Assembly: GCF_018326305.1 (NCBI RefSeq)
Contig: NZ_AP023416.1
Coordinates: forward strand, 558,001 to 622,000
DNA length: 64,000 nt
Direction of reading: 5' to 3'
DNA from: Vescimonas fastidiosa
GTDB lineage: Bacteria; Bacillota; Clostridia; Oscillospirales; Oscillospiraceae
The position numbers and the translations under genes are program-made. Within the stretch, counting starts at the first letter, position 1; each line of letters opens with the position of its first letter. Of the stretch, positions 56,042 through 64,000 are shown one piece after another. A model generated the notes under the pieces. The model searched no databases, was not told the origin of the DNA, and worked only from the letters and a program-made list of their open reading frames with translations.

Positions 56042-58442
56042 GATGACCGTCAAAAACGGTGTCGTTTACGGCGATGCCCTTTCCGCTCAGGAAAAGAAGC
56101 GGATCGTCATGCAGAAGAAAAAGGACAGGAAGGCAAAGAAAGTCCGCAAGTCCGCCCAGCAGACCATCCCCTATGTGGAGATGTGCCGTGACGGTATCTG
56201 TAAGGTGAACAGCCGCCTCTACACGAAGTCCATCGCCTTTGAGGACATCAACTACCAGCTTGCGCAGAACGAGGACAAAACTGCCATCTTTGAGAACTGG
56301 TGCGACTTTCTGAACTACTTCGACAGCTCGATCTTCGTCCAGCTCTCCTTTATCAATCAGAAGGCAAGCCTCAATGAGTTCCGCAAGCGCATCAACATTC
56401 CGGCACAGGAGGACGCCTTCAACGACATCCGCTCCGAGTATTCCGGTATGCTGCAAAGCCAGCTTACCAAGGGCAACAACGGGCTGGTCAAGAAGAAGTA
56501 CATCACCTTCGGCATTGAGGCAGACTCCCTCCGCACGGCAAAGCCGAAGCTCGAACGCATTGAAACCGACATTCTCAACAACTTCAAAACCCTCGGTGTG
56601 AGAACGGAACCGCTGTCCGGCTATGAACGGCTGAAAGTGCTTCATGATGTATTCAACATGGACACCAATGAGCCGTTCCGCTTTTCCTTTGACATGGTTG
56701 CCCGGACGGGACTCAGCTCGAAGGACTTCATCGCGCCCACTTCCTTTGACTTCCGTGAAGGCAAGTGCTTCAAGATGGGCAGAACCATCGGCGCGGTGAG
56801 CTTCCTGCAAATCCTCGCGCCGGAACTCAATGACCGTATGCTTGCCGACTTCCTTGAGATGGACAGCAACATCACGGTCAATTTTCATATCCGGACGATT
56901 GACCAGGCGAAAGCAATCAAGAGCATCAAGATGAAGATCACCGACCTCGACAAGATGAAGATCGAAGAGCAGAAAAAGGCAGTCCGCTCCGGCTACGATA
57001 TGGACATCATCCCGTCCGATCTTGCCACCTTCGGCGGTGAGGCAAAGCGTCTGTTGCAGGATCTCCAGACCCGCAATGAGAGACTGTTCCTCGTGACCAT
57101 CCTCATCATGAATACGGCAACCAATCGCCAGAAGCTCGAAAACGCGGTATTTCAGACCGCCGCCATTGCCCAAAAGTATAACTGTGCGCTCAAGCGTCTC
57201 GACTTCCAGCAGGAAGAAGGGCTGATGTCCTCTCTGCCTATCGGCGTCAATCAGGTGGAGATCGAACGCGGACTGACCACTTCCAGCACAGCGGTTTTCG
57301 TGCCGTTTACCACGCAGGAGCTTTTTCAGGGAGGCGAAGCTCTCTACTATGGGCTGAATGCGCTGTCCAACAATATGATCATGGTTGACCGCAAGCAGCT
57401 CAAGAACCCCAACGGGCTGATCTTGGGTACCCCCGGTTCCGGTAAGTCCTTCTCCGCAAAGCGTGAAATGACGAACGCCTTCCTCATCACGGAGGATGAC
57501 ATCATCGTCTGCGACCCCGAAGCCGAGTATTTCCCCCTCGTGCAGAAGCTCGGCGGTCAGGTCATCCGTATCTCGCCGGTCAGCACGGATTACATCAATC
57601 CGCTGGACATCAACACGAACTACTCCGAAGAGGAAAACCCGCTGACGCTGAAATCCGACTTCATCCTCTCCATGTGTGAACTGATTGTCGGCGGCAAGGA
57701 CGGCTTGCAGCCGGTTGAGAAGACCATCATTGACCGCAGTGTCCGCATGGTCTATCAGGAGTTTCTTGCAGACCCCAAGCCGGAGAAAATGCCGATCCTC
57801 GAAGACCTCTACAACATTCTGAGAAATCAGAAGGAGCCGGAGGCACAGCGCATTGCAACTGCCCTTGAAATCTATGTTCACGGCTCTCTGAACGTCTTCA
57901 ATCACAGAACGAATGTGGATGTCAACAACCGCTTTGTCTGCTATGACATCCGCGAACTCGGCAAGCAGCTCAAAAAGCTCGGTATGCTGATTGTTCAGGA
58001 TCAGGTGTGGAACAGAGTTACCATCAACCGCGCCCAGCACAAGGCAACGCGCTACTACATGGACGAGTTCCATCTGCTCTTGAAGGAAGAACAGACCGCC
58101 GCGTACAGCGTGGAAATCTGGAAGCGTTTCAGAAAATGGGGCGGCATTCCGACCGGAATCACGCAGAACGTCAAGGATCTGCTTGCATCCCGTGAGGTGG
58201 AGAACATCTTTGAAAACTCGGATTTTGTCTACCTTCTGAATCAGGCATCCGGCGACCGGCAGATTCTCTCGAAGGCGCTGAACATCTCGCCCAGCCAGCA
58301 GAACTACATCACCAATTCCAATGCCGGTGAGGGGCTGATCTTCTACGGCTCGACCATCGTTCCCTTCAAGGACGATTTCCCGAAGGACACCCAGCTTTAC
58401 CGCATCATGACCACCCGCTTAGAAGAAACCGTACAGAACTAA
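56010..58442 (+). CDS. virB4: VirB4-type conjugation ATPase (ICE2)
   Basis: An 810-residue channel ATPase with Walker A GTPGSGKSFSAKRE near 472 and YMDEFHLLLKEEQ near 683. TTG 56,010 lies 9 bases after AGGAGG, exactly as in ICE1; ATG 56,043 is the alternative. Confidence 0.93.
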   Translation: MNNGTAKAKPKMTVKNGVVYGDALSAQEKKRIVMQKKKDRKAKKVRKSAQQTIPYVEMCRDGICKVNSRLYTKSIAFEDINYQLAQNEDKTAIFENWCDFLNYFDSSIFVQLSFINQKASLNEFRKRINIPAQEDAFNDIRSEYSGMLQSQLTKGNNGLVKKKYITFGIEADSLRTAKPKLERIETDILNNFKTLGVRTEPLSGYERLKVLHDVFNMDTNEPFRFSFDMVARTGLSSKDFIAPTSFDFREGKCFKMGRTIGAVSFLQILAPELNDRMLADFLEMDSNITVNFHIRTIDQAKAIKSIKMKITDLDKMKIEEQKKAVRSGYDMDIIPSDLATFGGEAKRLLQDLQTRNERLFLVTILIMNTATNRQKLENAVFQTAAIAQKYNCALKRLDFQQEEGLMSSLPIGVNQVEIERGLTTSSTAVFVPFTTQELFQGGEALYYGLNALSNNMIMVDRKQLKNPNGLILGTPGSGKSFSAKREMTNAFLITEDDIIVCDPEAEYFPLVQKLGGQVIRISPVSTDYINPLDINTNYSEEENPLTLKSDFILSMCELIVGGKDGLQPVEKTIIDRSVRMVYQEFLADPKPEKMPILEDLYNILRNQKEPEAQRIATALEIYVHGSLNVFNHRTNVDVNNRFVCYDIRELGKQLKKLGMLIVQDQVWNRVTINRAQHKATRYYMDEFHLLLKEEQTAAYSVEIWKRFRKWGGIPTGITQNVKDLLASREVENIFENSDFVYLLNQASGDRQILSKALNISPSQQNYITNSNAGEGLIFYGSTIVPFKDDFPKDTQLYRIMTTRLEETVQN

Positions 58443-58456
58443 GGAGGATTTTGAAT

Positions 58457-59050
58457 ATGAACAACAAGATGATTACCATTCCCTATGCGGACGCTATCGA
58501 ATACGGAGAGAACACCTCCGCGCTGTTTAAGGCTCTGTGGGAGCTGACCGATCTGATCCGACTGGAAAGCGACCTCAAGAAGCATCACCGCGCCTACCTC
58601 CATGTGAGGGGGGACATCGACGAGAAGGTCAAGGAGGCGCGTCAGATTATGACCAAGGTATCTGTGGATATGATCGGTTTCTACTTCAAGGTTGATGTTC
58701 CCGAAAGCAGCAACAGCGACGAGAATACCCCTTTCGCTGACGCGGCGGATGTTGAAGCCGTATCTATCCCCAAGGATGAGTATGAGCTGATGATCGACGA
58801 TCTGCTCACGATGTCCGAAATCATCCAGTGCGTCGCAGATATGCGCACGCAGGATGTGAAGGCAATCCGCGAGTTCGGCAAGTTCGTCCCCGCCTTCGCT
58901 GCCTTCGAGAAGAACCGGTTGAGCCTCTATCGTGAGGCGGCGAAGGAAGCCGAGGAAATCTTCGACCGTTGGGCGGACGAGATTGACGATCTCGACAAGG
59001 ACTTCATGGAAGATGAGGACTACGAGCCGGACGAGTATTACTCCGACTGA
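58457..59050 (+). CDS. Hypothetical acidic ICE2 protein
   Basis: A 197-residue, very acidic soluble protein (MNNKMITIPYADAIEYGENT; ends in DKDFMEDEDYEPDEYYSD). ATG 58,457 is 9 bases from AGGAGG. It lies where ICE1 has nothing, between virB4 and the methylase gene. The acidic tail resembles DNA-mimic or chaperone-like tails, but this is only composition. Confidence 0.7.
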   Translation: MNNKMITIPYADAIEYGENTSALFKALWELTDLIRLESDLKKHHRAYLHVRGDIDEKVKEARQIMTKVSVDMIGFYFKVDVPESSNSDENTPFADAADVEAVSIPKDEYELMIDDLLTMSEIIQCVADMRTQDVKAIREFGKFVPAFAAFEKNRLSLYREAAKEAEEIFDRWADEIDDLDKDFMEDEDYEPDEYYSD

Positions 59051-59085
59051 TATGCGCTCAAATCCGAAGAAAGGAGCTGGTTTTT

Positions 59086-60033
59086 ATAGAGCTTGACATC
59101 ATTCATACCGGCGATTGCCTTAAAATCCTGAAAACTCTGCCCGATGACAGCGTTCATTGCTGTGTGACGTCCCCTCCGTATTACGCGCTCCGCGATTACG
59201 GCATGGAGGCTCAGATCGGCAGAGAGACAACGCCGAAGGAATATATCTCGCGCCTGACGGAAGTGTTTACCGAAGTCAGGCGCGTTTTGCGTCCGGATGG
59301 AACGCTCTGGCTGAACATCTCGGACACCTACGCCGGAAAAGGCAATCAGGGTGATTTCGTTGATCCGAAGAACCCCAACGGCAGAAACGGTCAGGCTGTG
59401 GCTCTCAACAACAAGGTTGAGGGCTGCAAGCAGAAAGACATGATCGGCATTCCGTGGATGCTGGCTTTTGCCCTCCGCGATACCGGCTGGTATCTGCGCA
59501 ACGACATCATCTGGATGAAGGATAACCCCATGCCGGAGAGCGTGAAAGACCGCCTATCCCGCTGCTATGAGCATATTTTCCTGTTCTCAAAGTCCAAGAA
59601 GTATTTCTTTGACTACAAGGCAATCTCCGAGCCGATTGCTCCCGCGACGGCAGAACGTCTCAAGCGCGGCATGAAGGGCGGCAACAAATACGGCAAACCC
59701 GTTCCCGGTCAGCCTCAGCCGCAGTCCATCAACCGCCCCCGTGAGCATGGCGAGATCAAGGACGCAGACATCAATCCACTCCGCAACAAACGCGATGTCT
59801 GGAAGATCAACACCGTTCCCTTCAAGGGCGGTCACTATGCCGCCTACCCTCCAAAGCTGGTTGAAACCTGTCTTCTCGCCGGTTGTCCAGAAGGCGGTAT
59901 TGTGCTTGACCCGTTCATGGGAAGCGGCACAACCGGCATGGTTGCCTCACAGATGGGGCGGCATTTTGTAGGCGTAGAGCTGAACCCAGAATACACCGAG
60001 CTTGCCTACAAGCGGATCGGAGGTGAAATCTGA
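59086..60033 (+). CDS. Site-specific DNA methyltransferase (ICE2), apparent ATA start
   Basis: A 315-residue homologue of the 22,870 methylase: TSPPYYALRDYG near residue 28 and DPFMGSGTTG near 269. Homology to the ICE1 protein begins at ELD-II, but no ATG, GTG or TTG is in frame there. ATA 59,086 lies 9 bases after AGGAG (59,072-59,076) and aligns with the third Met of the ICE1 protein. A GTG at 59,164 would remove the N-terminal strand before TSPPYY. Confidence 0.85.
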   Translation: MELDIIHTGDCLKILKTLPDDSVHCCVTSPPYYALRDYGMEAQIGRETTPKEYISRLTEVFTEVRRVLRPDGTLWLNISDTYAGKGNQGDFVDPKNPNGRNGQAVALNNKVEGCKQKDMIGIPWMLAFALRDTGWYLRNDIIWMKDNPMPESVKDRLSRCYEHIFLFSKSKKYFFDYKAISEPIAPATAERLKRGMKGGNKYGKPVPGQPQPQSINRPREHGEIKDADINPLRNKRDVWKINTVPFKGGHYAAYPPKLVETCLLAGCPEGGIVLDPFMGSGTTGMVASQMGRHFVGVELNPEYTELAYKRIGGEI

Positions 60034-62237
60034 TGCCCAAGGAACCGGAACTCAAAGCCCGCGACAAGGTTGTTCTGCGGATGAAGCGGGAGGGCGCGGT
60101 TGAGGAAAACCTGACGGCTGGCACCGAGCAGCGTGTGTCAAAGCGGCTGGAAGATGCGGAGCTGGTGAAGCCCGCTGAGACAGCAGAACCTTCCGAAGCT
60201 CTTTCTGCGGAGGAACAGAAAAAGGTGCAGATGCGCCGTCAGCAGCGTCAGTTTCAGGCGGAACACGCCGAGAATAACGACACGCAGCCGCCCTCGGAAA
60301 CGTCCGTCACAGAAGAGAAAAGGGCAGAAAATCCACCCCAGATTGTACCTGAACCGCTGCCCTCGGAAACGCCGTTCAAGCCTCCAACTTTAGAGCAGCA
60401 CGGCGTTTCTTCTCATACCGGCACGGTGATTGCCGAAACGGTTGTCACACACAAGCTGCGCAAGACCTCTGCGGTTGAAGCAGTGGATGCGGATGCTATT
60501 CTCACTCAAGCGGCGGAAACCGCCTCTGCAAAGCCGGTCTCGGACGATGCCGCCCCGCCCACGAAGCGGATGCAGAAGCTCGAAAGGAAGTCCGAGAAGG
60601 CGCATGAGCGTCTGGATGCCGCCCGTGAGAAGCTGCCCACGCACAAGGTTCTCAAGAAAGAGCGTGTCTTCGATGAAGAGACCGGCAAGGGCAAAACCCG
60701 CCTTCATTTTGAGGATGAGCTGAAAAAGCCCAAGGGCAAAGGCAAGCTGCAATTTGAAGCAGATAAAACCGTCCGCAAGGTCGGTGACACCCTCGCTTCC
60801 GGCATTCACGGCAAAATCCATGAGGTCGAGCAGGAAAACTCGGCGGTTGAGGCGGCGCATAAAACAGAGATTGCCGCTGAGACCGCTGCGAGGCATTTCC
60901 GTCATCATCGGGAAAGCAGCGTCAACAAGCCTTATGAGAAGGTCTCCAAGCTGGAACACAAGGCGGATGCTGCCGATGCGAAGCTCCAATATGAGAGAAA
61001 TCAGCAGGAGCATCCTGAGATGAAGAAGCAGAACTTGAACAAGCACTACCAGAAGCAGAACATCAAGAAGGAATATGCCGCCGCTCGAAATGCCGGTTCT
61101 CAGACTGCCGGGACTGCCACAAAGAATACCGGCAAGAAGCTCGGTGAAAAGGTGTCCGACAAGATCAAGGAGTTTTTTGAGAAAAACAAGAAGGTCTTCA
61201 TCTGGATCGGCGTCGGAATTGCCCTTCTCGTTTTGCTCGGTGCCGGAATCAGCTCGTGTTCGATGCTTACTTCTACCGGTTCGTCGGTTATCGCTTCCTC
61301 CTATCTCAGCGAGGATGATGCGATGCTGGGCGCAGAAGCGCAGTATTGCCAAATGGAGCAGGAGCTGCAACGCTATCTCGACACCTACGAAAGCACTCAC
61401 AACTACGATGAATACCACTTCGATCTGGACGATATTGAGCATGACCCGTATGTGCTGATCTCCATTCTCTCGGCTCTCCATGAGGGCGAGTTCACGCTGG
61501 ATGAGGTGCAGGGTACGCTCCAAATGCTGTTTGAAAAGCAGTACATTCTCACCGAAGAGGTTATCGTCGAAACCAGATACCGCACGGAGACCGACACATG
61601 GACGGATGCAGACGGCAATACGCACACGGAAACCTATCGTGTCCCGTATGACTACTACATCTGCAACGTGAAGCTCGAAAACTTCAACCTCTCCCATGTC
61701 CCGGTCTACATCATGGGGCAGGAACAGCTCTCCATGTATGCGACGTATATGTCTGTGCTGGGCAACCGTGAGGATCTATTCGGTGACTCTCCCTATGTGG
61801 ACAAGTACATCACCAATCCTCCCGCCGACTACGATGTCAACCCGGAATACCTGAACGATGAGAAGTTTGCAGCGCTGATTACCGAGGCGGAAAAGTATCT
61901 CGGCTATCCGTATGTGTGGGGCGGCTCCAATCCCGACACGTCCTTTGACTGCTCCGGCTTCGTCAGCTATGTTCTCACGAACAGCGGACTTGTGAACACC
62001 GGACGGCTGGGCGCACAGGGGCTTTACAACGTCTGTACGCCGGTTTCAAAGGCGAATGCACAGCCCGGTGATCTCATCTTCTTTGTCGGGACGTATGACA
62101 CCCCCGGCGTGTCTCACGTCGGCATCTACGTTGGTGATGGGGTCATGATCCACTGCGGCGATCCCATTCAGTACACATCCATCAACTCTTCCTACTGGCA
62201 GCAGCATTTCTACGCCTTCGGAAGACCCGCCTATTAA
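60033..62237 (+). CDS. NlpC/P60 cell-wall hydrolase of the transfer apparatus (ICE2)
   Basis: A 734-residue protein with the same plan as the 24,191 protein: charged cytoplasmic region, one membrane helix at about 388-407 (FIWIGVGIALLVLLGAGI), and a C-terminal NlpC/P60 domain with FDCSGF (Cys about 639) and SHVGIY (His about 695). ATG 60,033 overlaps the methylase stop. Confidence 0.92.
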   Translation: MPKEPELKARDKVVLRMKREGAVEENLTAGTEQRVSKRLEDAELVKPAETAEPSEALSAEEQKKVQMRRQQRQFQAEHAENNDTQPPSETSVTEEKRAENPPQIVPEPLPSETPFKPPTLEQHGVSSHTGTVIAETVVTHKLRKTSAVEAVDADAILTQAAETASAKPVSDDAAPPTKRMQKLERKSEKAHERLDAAREKLPTHKVLKKERVFDEETGKGKTRLHFEDELKKPKGKGKLQFEADKTVRKVGDTLASGIHGKIHEVEQENSAVEAAHKTEIAAETAARHFRHHRESSVNKPYEKVSKLEHKADAADAKLQYERNQQEHPEMKKQNLNKHYQKQNIKKEYAAARNAGSQTAGTATKNTGKKLGEKVSDKIKEFFEKNKKVFIWIGVGIALLVLLGAGISSCSMLTSTGSSVIASSYLSEDDAMLGAEAQYCQMEQELQRYLDTYESTHNYDEYHFDLDDIEHDPYVLISILSALHEGEFTLDEVQGTLQMLFEKQYILTEEVIVETRYRTETDTWTDADGNTHTETYRVPYDYYICNVKLENFNLSHVPVYIMGQEQLSMYATYMSVLGNREDLFGDSPYVDKYITNPPADYDVNPEYLNDEKFAALITEAEKYLGYPYVWGGSNPDTSFDCSGFVSYVLTNSGLVNTGRLGAQGLYNVCTPVSKANAQPGDLIFFVGTYDTPGVSHVGIYVGDGVMIHCGDPIQYTSINSSYWQQHFYAFGRPAY

Positions 62238-62253
62238 AAGAAAGGAGTTTTGC

Positions 62254-62490
62254 ATGAATCCCAAGTATCAGAAAGTCCTCTCCGACATTGAGAAGGCTGA
62301 AAAGAAGAAGTCCGAAATCGAAGGACAGCTCAAGGAGCTGTACGACAAGAAGACGGAGCTGGAAAACCTTGAAATCATCAACACCGTGCGCTCTATGGTG
62401 ATGGACAAGGATCAGATCATGGCGTTCCTGTCTTCCATGAAGGGCGGCACCAAGCCCGCTGAAAATACGGAGGTAATCGACAATGCGTAA
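62254..62490 (+). CDS. DUF4315 protein (ICE2)
   Basis: A 78-residue coiled-coil protein (LSDIEKAEKKKSEIEGQLKE, then NLEIINTVRSMVMDKDQIM), homologous to the 26,836 protein. ATG 62,254 follows AAAGGAG. It overlaps the DUF4366 gene by 8 bases. Confidence 0.82.
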   Translation: MNPKYQKVLSDIEKAEKKKSEIEGQLKELYDKKTELENLEIINTVRSMVMDKDQIMAFLSSMKGGTKPAENTEVIDNA

Positions 62491-63262
62491 GAAGTTTCGT
62501 TTTCTGACCGTCCTTGCGGTCTGCGTCATGGTTCTGTCCTGCTTCTCTGTCACGGCGTTTGCCTACGCCGATGATACCGAGCAGAACCTTCCCGTTACGG
62601 AGGCAACTCAGCCCGAACAGCAGCCCGCAGTCACTCCCACGCCGGAAAAGCCGAAGGGTGAGCCGATTGACGATGAGGGCAACGCCTACACCCGCGACTT
62701 GCTCTATGACAGGGCAACCAACAAGCAGTTCATCACTGTCCAGACGAAAAGCGGCAACACCTTCTTCATTGTCATCGACTACGATGCGCCCATCAACGAG
62801 GATGAGGAACAGTATCAGACGTACTTCCTCAACATGGTCGATGAGAGCGACCTGCTTGCGCTGCTGGATGATGATACTGCGGCGGCTCTGACTACCTGTA
62901 ACTGCAAGGAAAAATGCGCTGCCGGTCAGGTCAACACCGACTGCCCGGTCTGCAAGACCAACATGAGCGAATGCACCGGCACAGCCCCCGCTACACCTGA
63001 GCCGGATAAGGATGCAGAAACCGATGCTCCCGCCCCTAAACCCGAAAAGAAGTCCAACGTCGGCATGATCCTCGTCATCTTTGCCCTTGCCGGTGCTGCG
63101 GGTGCAGCTTATTACTACATCAAGTTCGTCAAGGGCAGAAAGCCCAAGGATGAGGATATGGACTTCTTTGATGATGAAGGCTACGAGGAAGAGCCGTACA
63201 TCAACGAGGATGATGAGCCGCAGATTGCGGAGGATGCCGAAACGGAAGGTGATGAAGATTGA
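62483..63262 (+). CDS. DUF4366 membrane protein (ICE2)
   Basis: A 259-residue protein with a signal peptide (FLTVLAVCVMVLSCFSVTAF), an extracellular domain (FITVQTKSGNTFFIVIDYDA and CNCKEKCAAGQVNTDCPVC), one membrane helix and an acidic cytoplasmic tail, as in ICE1's 27,080 protein. Confidence 0.85.
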   Translation: MRKKFRFLTVLAVCVMVLSCFSVTAFAYADDTEQNLPVTEATQPEQQPAVTPTPEKPKGEPIDDEGNAYTRDLLYDRATNKQFITVQTKSGNTFFIVIDYDAPINEDEEQYQTYFLNMVDESDLLALLDDDTAAALTTCNCKEKCAAGQVNTDCPVCKTNMSECTGTAPATPEPDKDAETDAPAPKPEKKSNVGMILVIFALAGAAGAAYYYIKFVKGRKPKDEDMDFFDDEGYEEEPYINEDDEPQIAEDAETEGDED

Positions 63263-64000
63263 TCTTAGTCATTGCTGAAAAACCCAGCGTCGCCCAGTCC
63301 ATCGCAAAGGTGTTGGGCGCGACGTCCCGCAAGGACGGCTACATGGAAGGCGGCAACTACATCGTTTCGTGGTGCTTCGGTCATTTGGTGGAGCTGGCAG
63401 ACGCCAGCTCCTACGATGAGCGGTATGCCAAGTGGCGGTATGACGATCTGCCCATTGTTCCGGAAAACTGGATGTTCGAGGTCACAAAGGACAAAGCACA
63501 GCAGTTCAAGGTGCTGTCCGCTCTTATGAAGGACAAGCGCGTCACCGAGCTGGTCTGCGCAACCGATGCAGGACGCGAGGGTGAGTTGATCTTCCGGCTG
63601 GTCTACAACAAAGCCGGATGCACCAAGCCCTTCAAGCGTCTGTGGATCAGCTCGTTGGAGGACTCCGCCATCCGCGAAGGCTTCAACCATCTCCGGGACG
63701 GCAAGGAATATGACCGTCTCTATGAAGCGGCACTCAGCCGCTCGAAGGCAGACTGGATTGTCGGCATCAACGGCACCCGCCTTTTCACCACGCTCTATCA
63801 TAAGAAGCTGGTGGTCGGGCGCGTCCAGACGCCGACCCTTGCAATGCTGGTGGAGCGTGACGGGAAAATCTCAACCTTCCAGAAGGAGAAGTATTTCAAC
63901 GTCCACGTCGGCAAGGGCGATCTGACCGCCGATCTGGAAAAGGTCAAAACCGAAGAGGAAGCAAAAAGAATTGCGGCGGCTTGCGAGAAAAAGCAAGCCG
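63259..64000 (+). CDS. topB: Topoisomerase III, partial (ICE2; runs off window)
   Basis: The first 247 residues of a type IA topoisomerase: LILVIAEKPSVAQSIAKVLG and CATDAGREGELIFRLVYNK. TTG 63,259 overlaps the DUF4366 stop and aligns with the start of the 27,850 protein. The active-site Tyr and C-terminus lie beyond the window. Confidence 0.88.
   Translation, partial: MILVIAEKPSVAQSIAKVLGATSRKDGYMEGGNYIVSWCFGHLVELADASSYDERYAKWRYDDLPIVPENWMFEVTKDKAQQFKVLSALMKDKRVTELVCATDAGREGELIFRLVYNKAGCTKPFKRLWISSLEDSAIREGFNHLRDGKEYDRLYEAALSRSKADWIVGINGTRLFTTLYHKKLVVGRVQTPTLAMLVERDGKISTFQKEKYFNVHVGKGDLTADLEKVKTEEEAKRIAAACEKKQA

Larger units (their letters stand above)
48184..64000 (+). mobile_element. ICE2: second Tn1549-type ICE, left part only
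   Basis: From about 48.3 kb the gene order of ICE1's transfer operon is repeated with diverged homologues: Cys-rich protein, RepA_N, PcfB, VirD4, Maff2, TrbL, MT-A70, PrgI, VirB4, methylase, NlpC/P60, DUF4315, DUF4366, TopB. The left end is set at the break in ICE1's recombinase; the right end is outside the window. Confidence 0.75.

Noticed and set aside
55986..58073. A 695-codon minus-strand frame opposite ICE2 virB4
   Set aside because: Antisense shadow of a clear VirB4 gene; the translation is low in recognisable features and no start signal is present.

Overview
The window looks like a gut Clostridia genome, probably of the Oscillospiraceae type. This is inferred from the GC-rich chromosomal genes at the left, the strong AGGAGG-type ribosome binding sites, the frequent TTG starts, and two conjugative elements of the Tn1549 type. 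No species marker is present. About 3.2 kb at the left is chromosome: a partial P-loop ATPase, glucose-6-phosphate isomerase, a D-Ala-D-Ala carboxypeptidase and a tRNA-Gly(CCC). Nearly everything to the right is mobile DNA, nested and in tandem.

Element 1 (ICE1, about 3.24-48.18 kb) starts close behind the tRNA. Its transfer operon reads rightward: small Cys-rich protein, RepA_N/DUF6017 protein, PcfB, VirD4 coupling protein, Maff2 (VirB2-like in shape), TrbL/VirB6-like protein, MT-A70 methylase, PrgI, VirB4, a second DNA methylase, NlpC/P60 hydrolase, DUF4315, DUF4366, topoisomerase III, Cys-rich VLP protein, a 1,740-residue ArdA-ArdC fusion, and TTRAP. A cargo block follows (phospholipase-D-like protein, small membrane protein, AbiE toxin-antitoxin). 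Then come a leftward mobC-relaxase pair, a MerR-ABC transporter island, and the regulatory/recombination end (sigma-70-like factor, HTH protein, TnpW and a truncated serine recombinase).

An 11,052-bp mobilizable element (IME, 7,490-18,541) sits inside ICE1's maff2 gene and splits it into two fragments; joining them restores a 71-residue protein. The IME encodes a Tn4451-like large serine recombinase, TnpV, a MobA/MobL relaxase, primase and VapE helicase replication genes, regulators and two possible orphan immunity genes. It carries a candidate IncQ-like oriT and a candidate iteron origin.

Element 2 (ICE2, from about 48.18 kb past the window end) is a second, diverged element of the same family. 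It begins exactly where ICE1's recombinase gene loses homology. It repeats the same operon with two intact maff2 copies, an extra BRO-type antirepressor, a different position for the XF1762 gene, and topoisomerase III running off the edge.

The most notable structures outside the genes are: a pair of inverted three-hairpin elements in ICE1 (upstream of the ArdA-ArdC gene and of mobC) whose middle hairpin is kept in shape but not sequence; matching Pro-Pro-stop micro-ORFs upstream of pcfB in both ICEs; five 15-bp repeats inside each rep gene; a leader peptide with three prolines followed by a terminator upstream of the sigma-factor operon; and apparent ATC/ATA starts for two methylase genes. 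No antibiotic-resistance gene and no CRISPR array was recognised.
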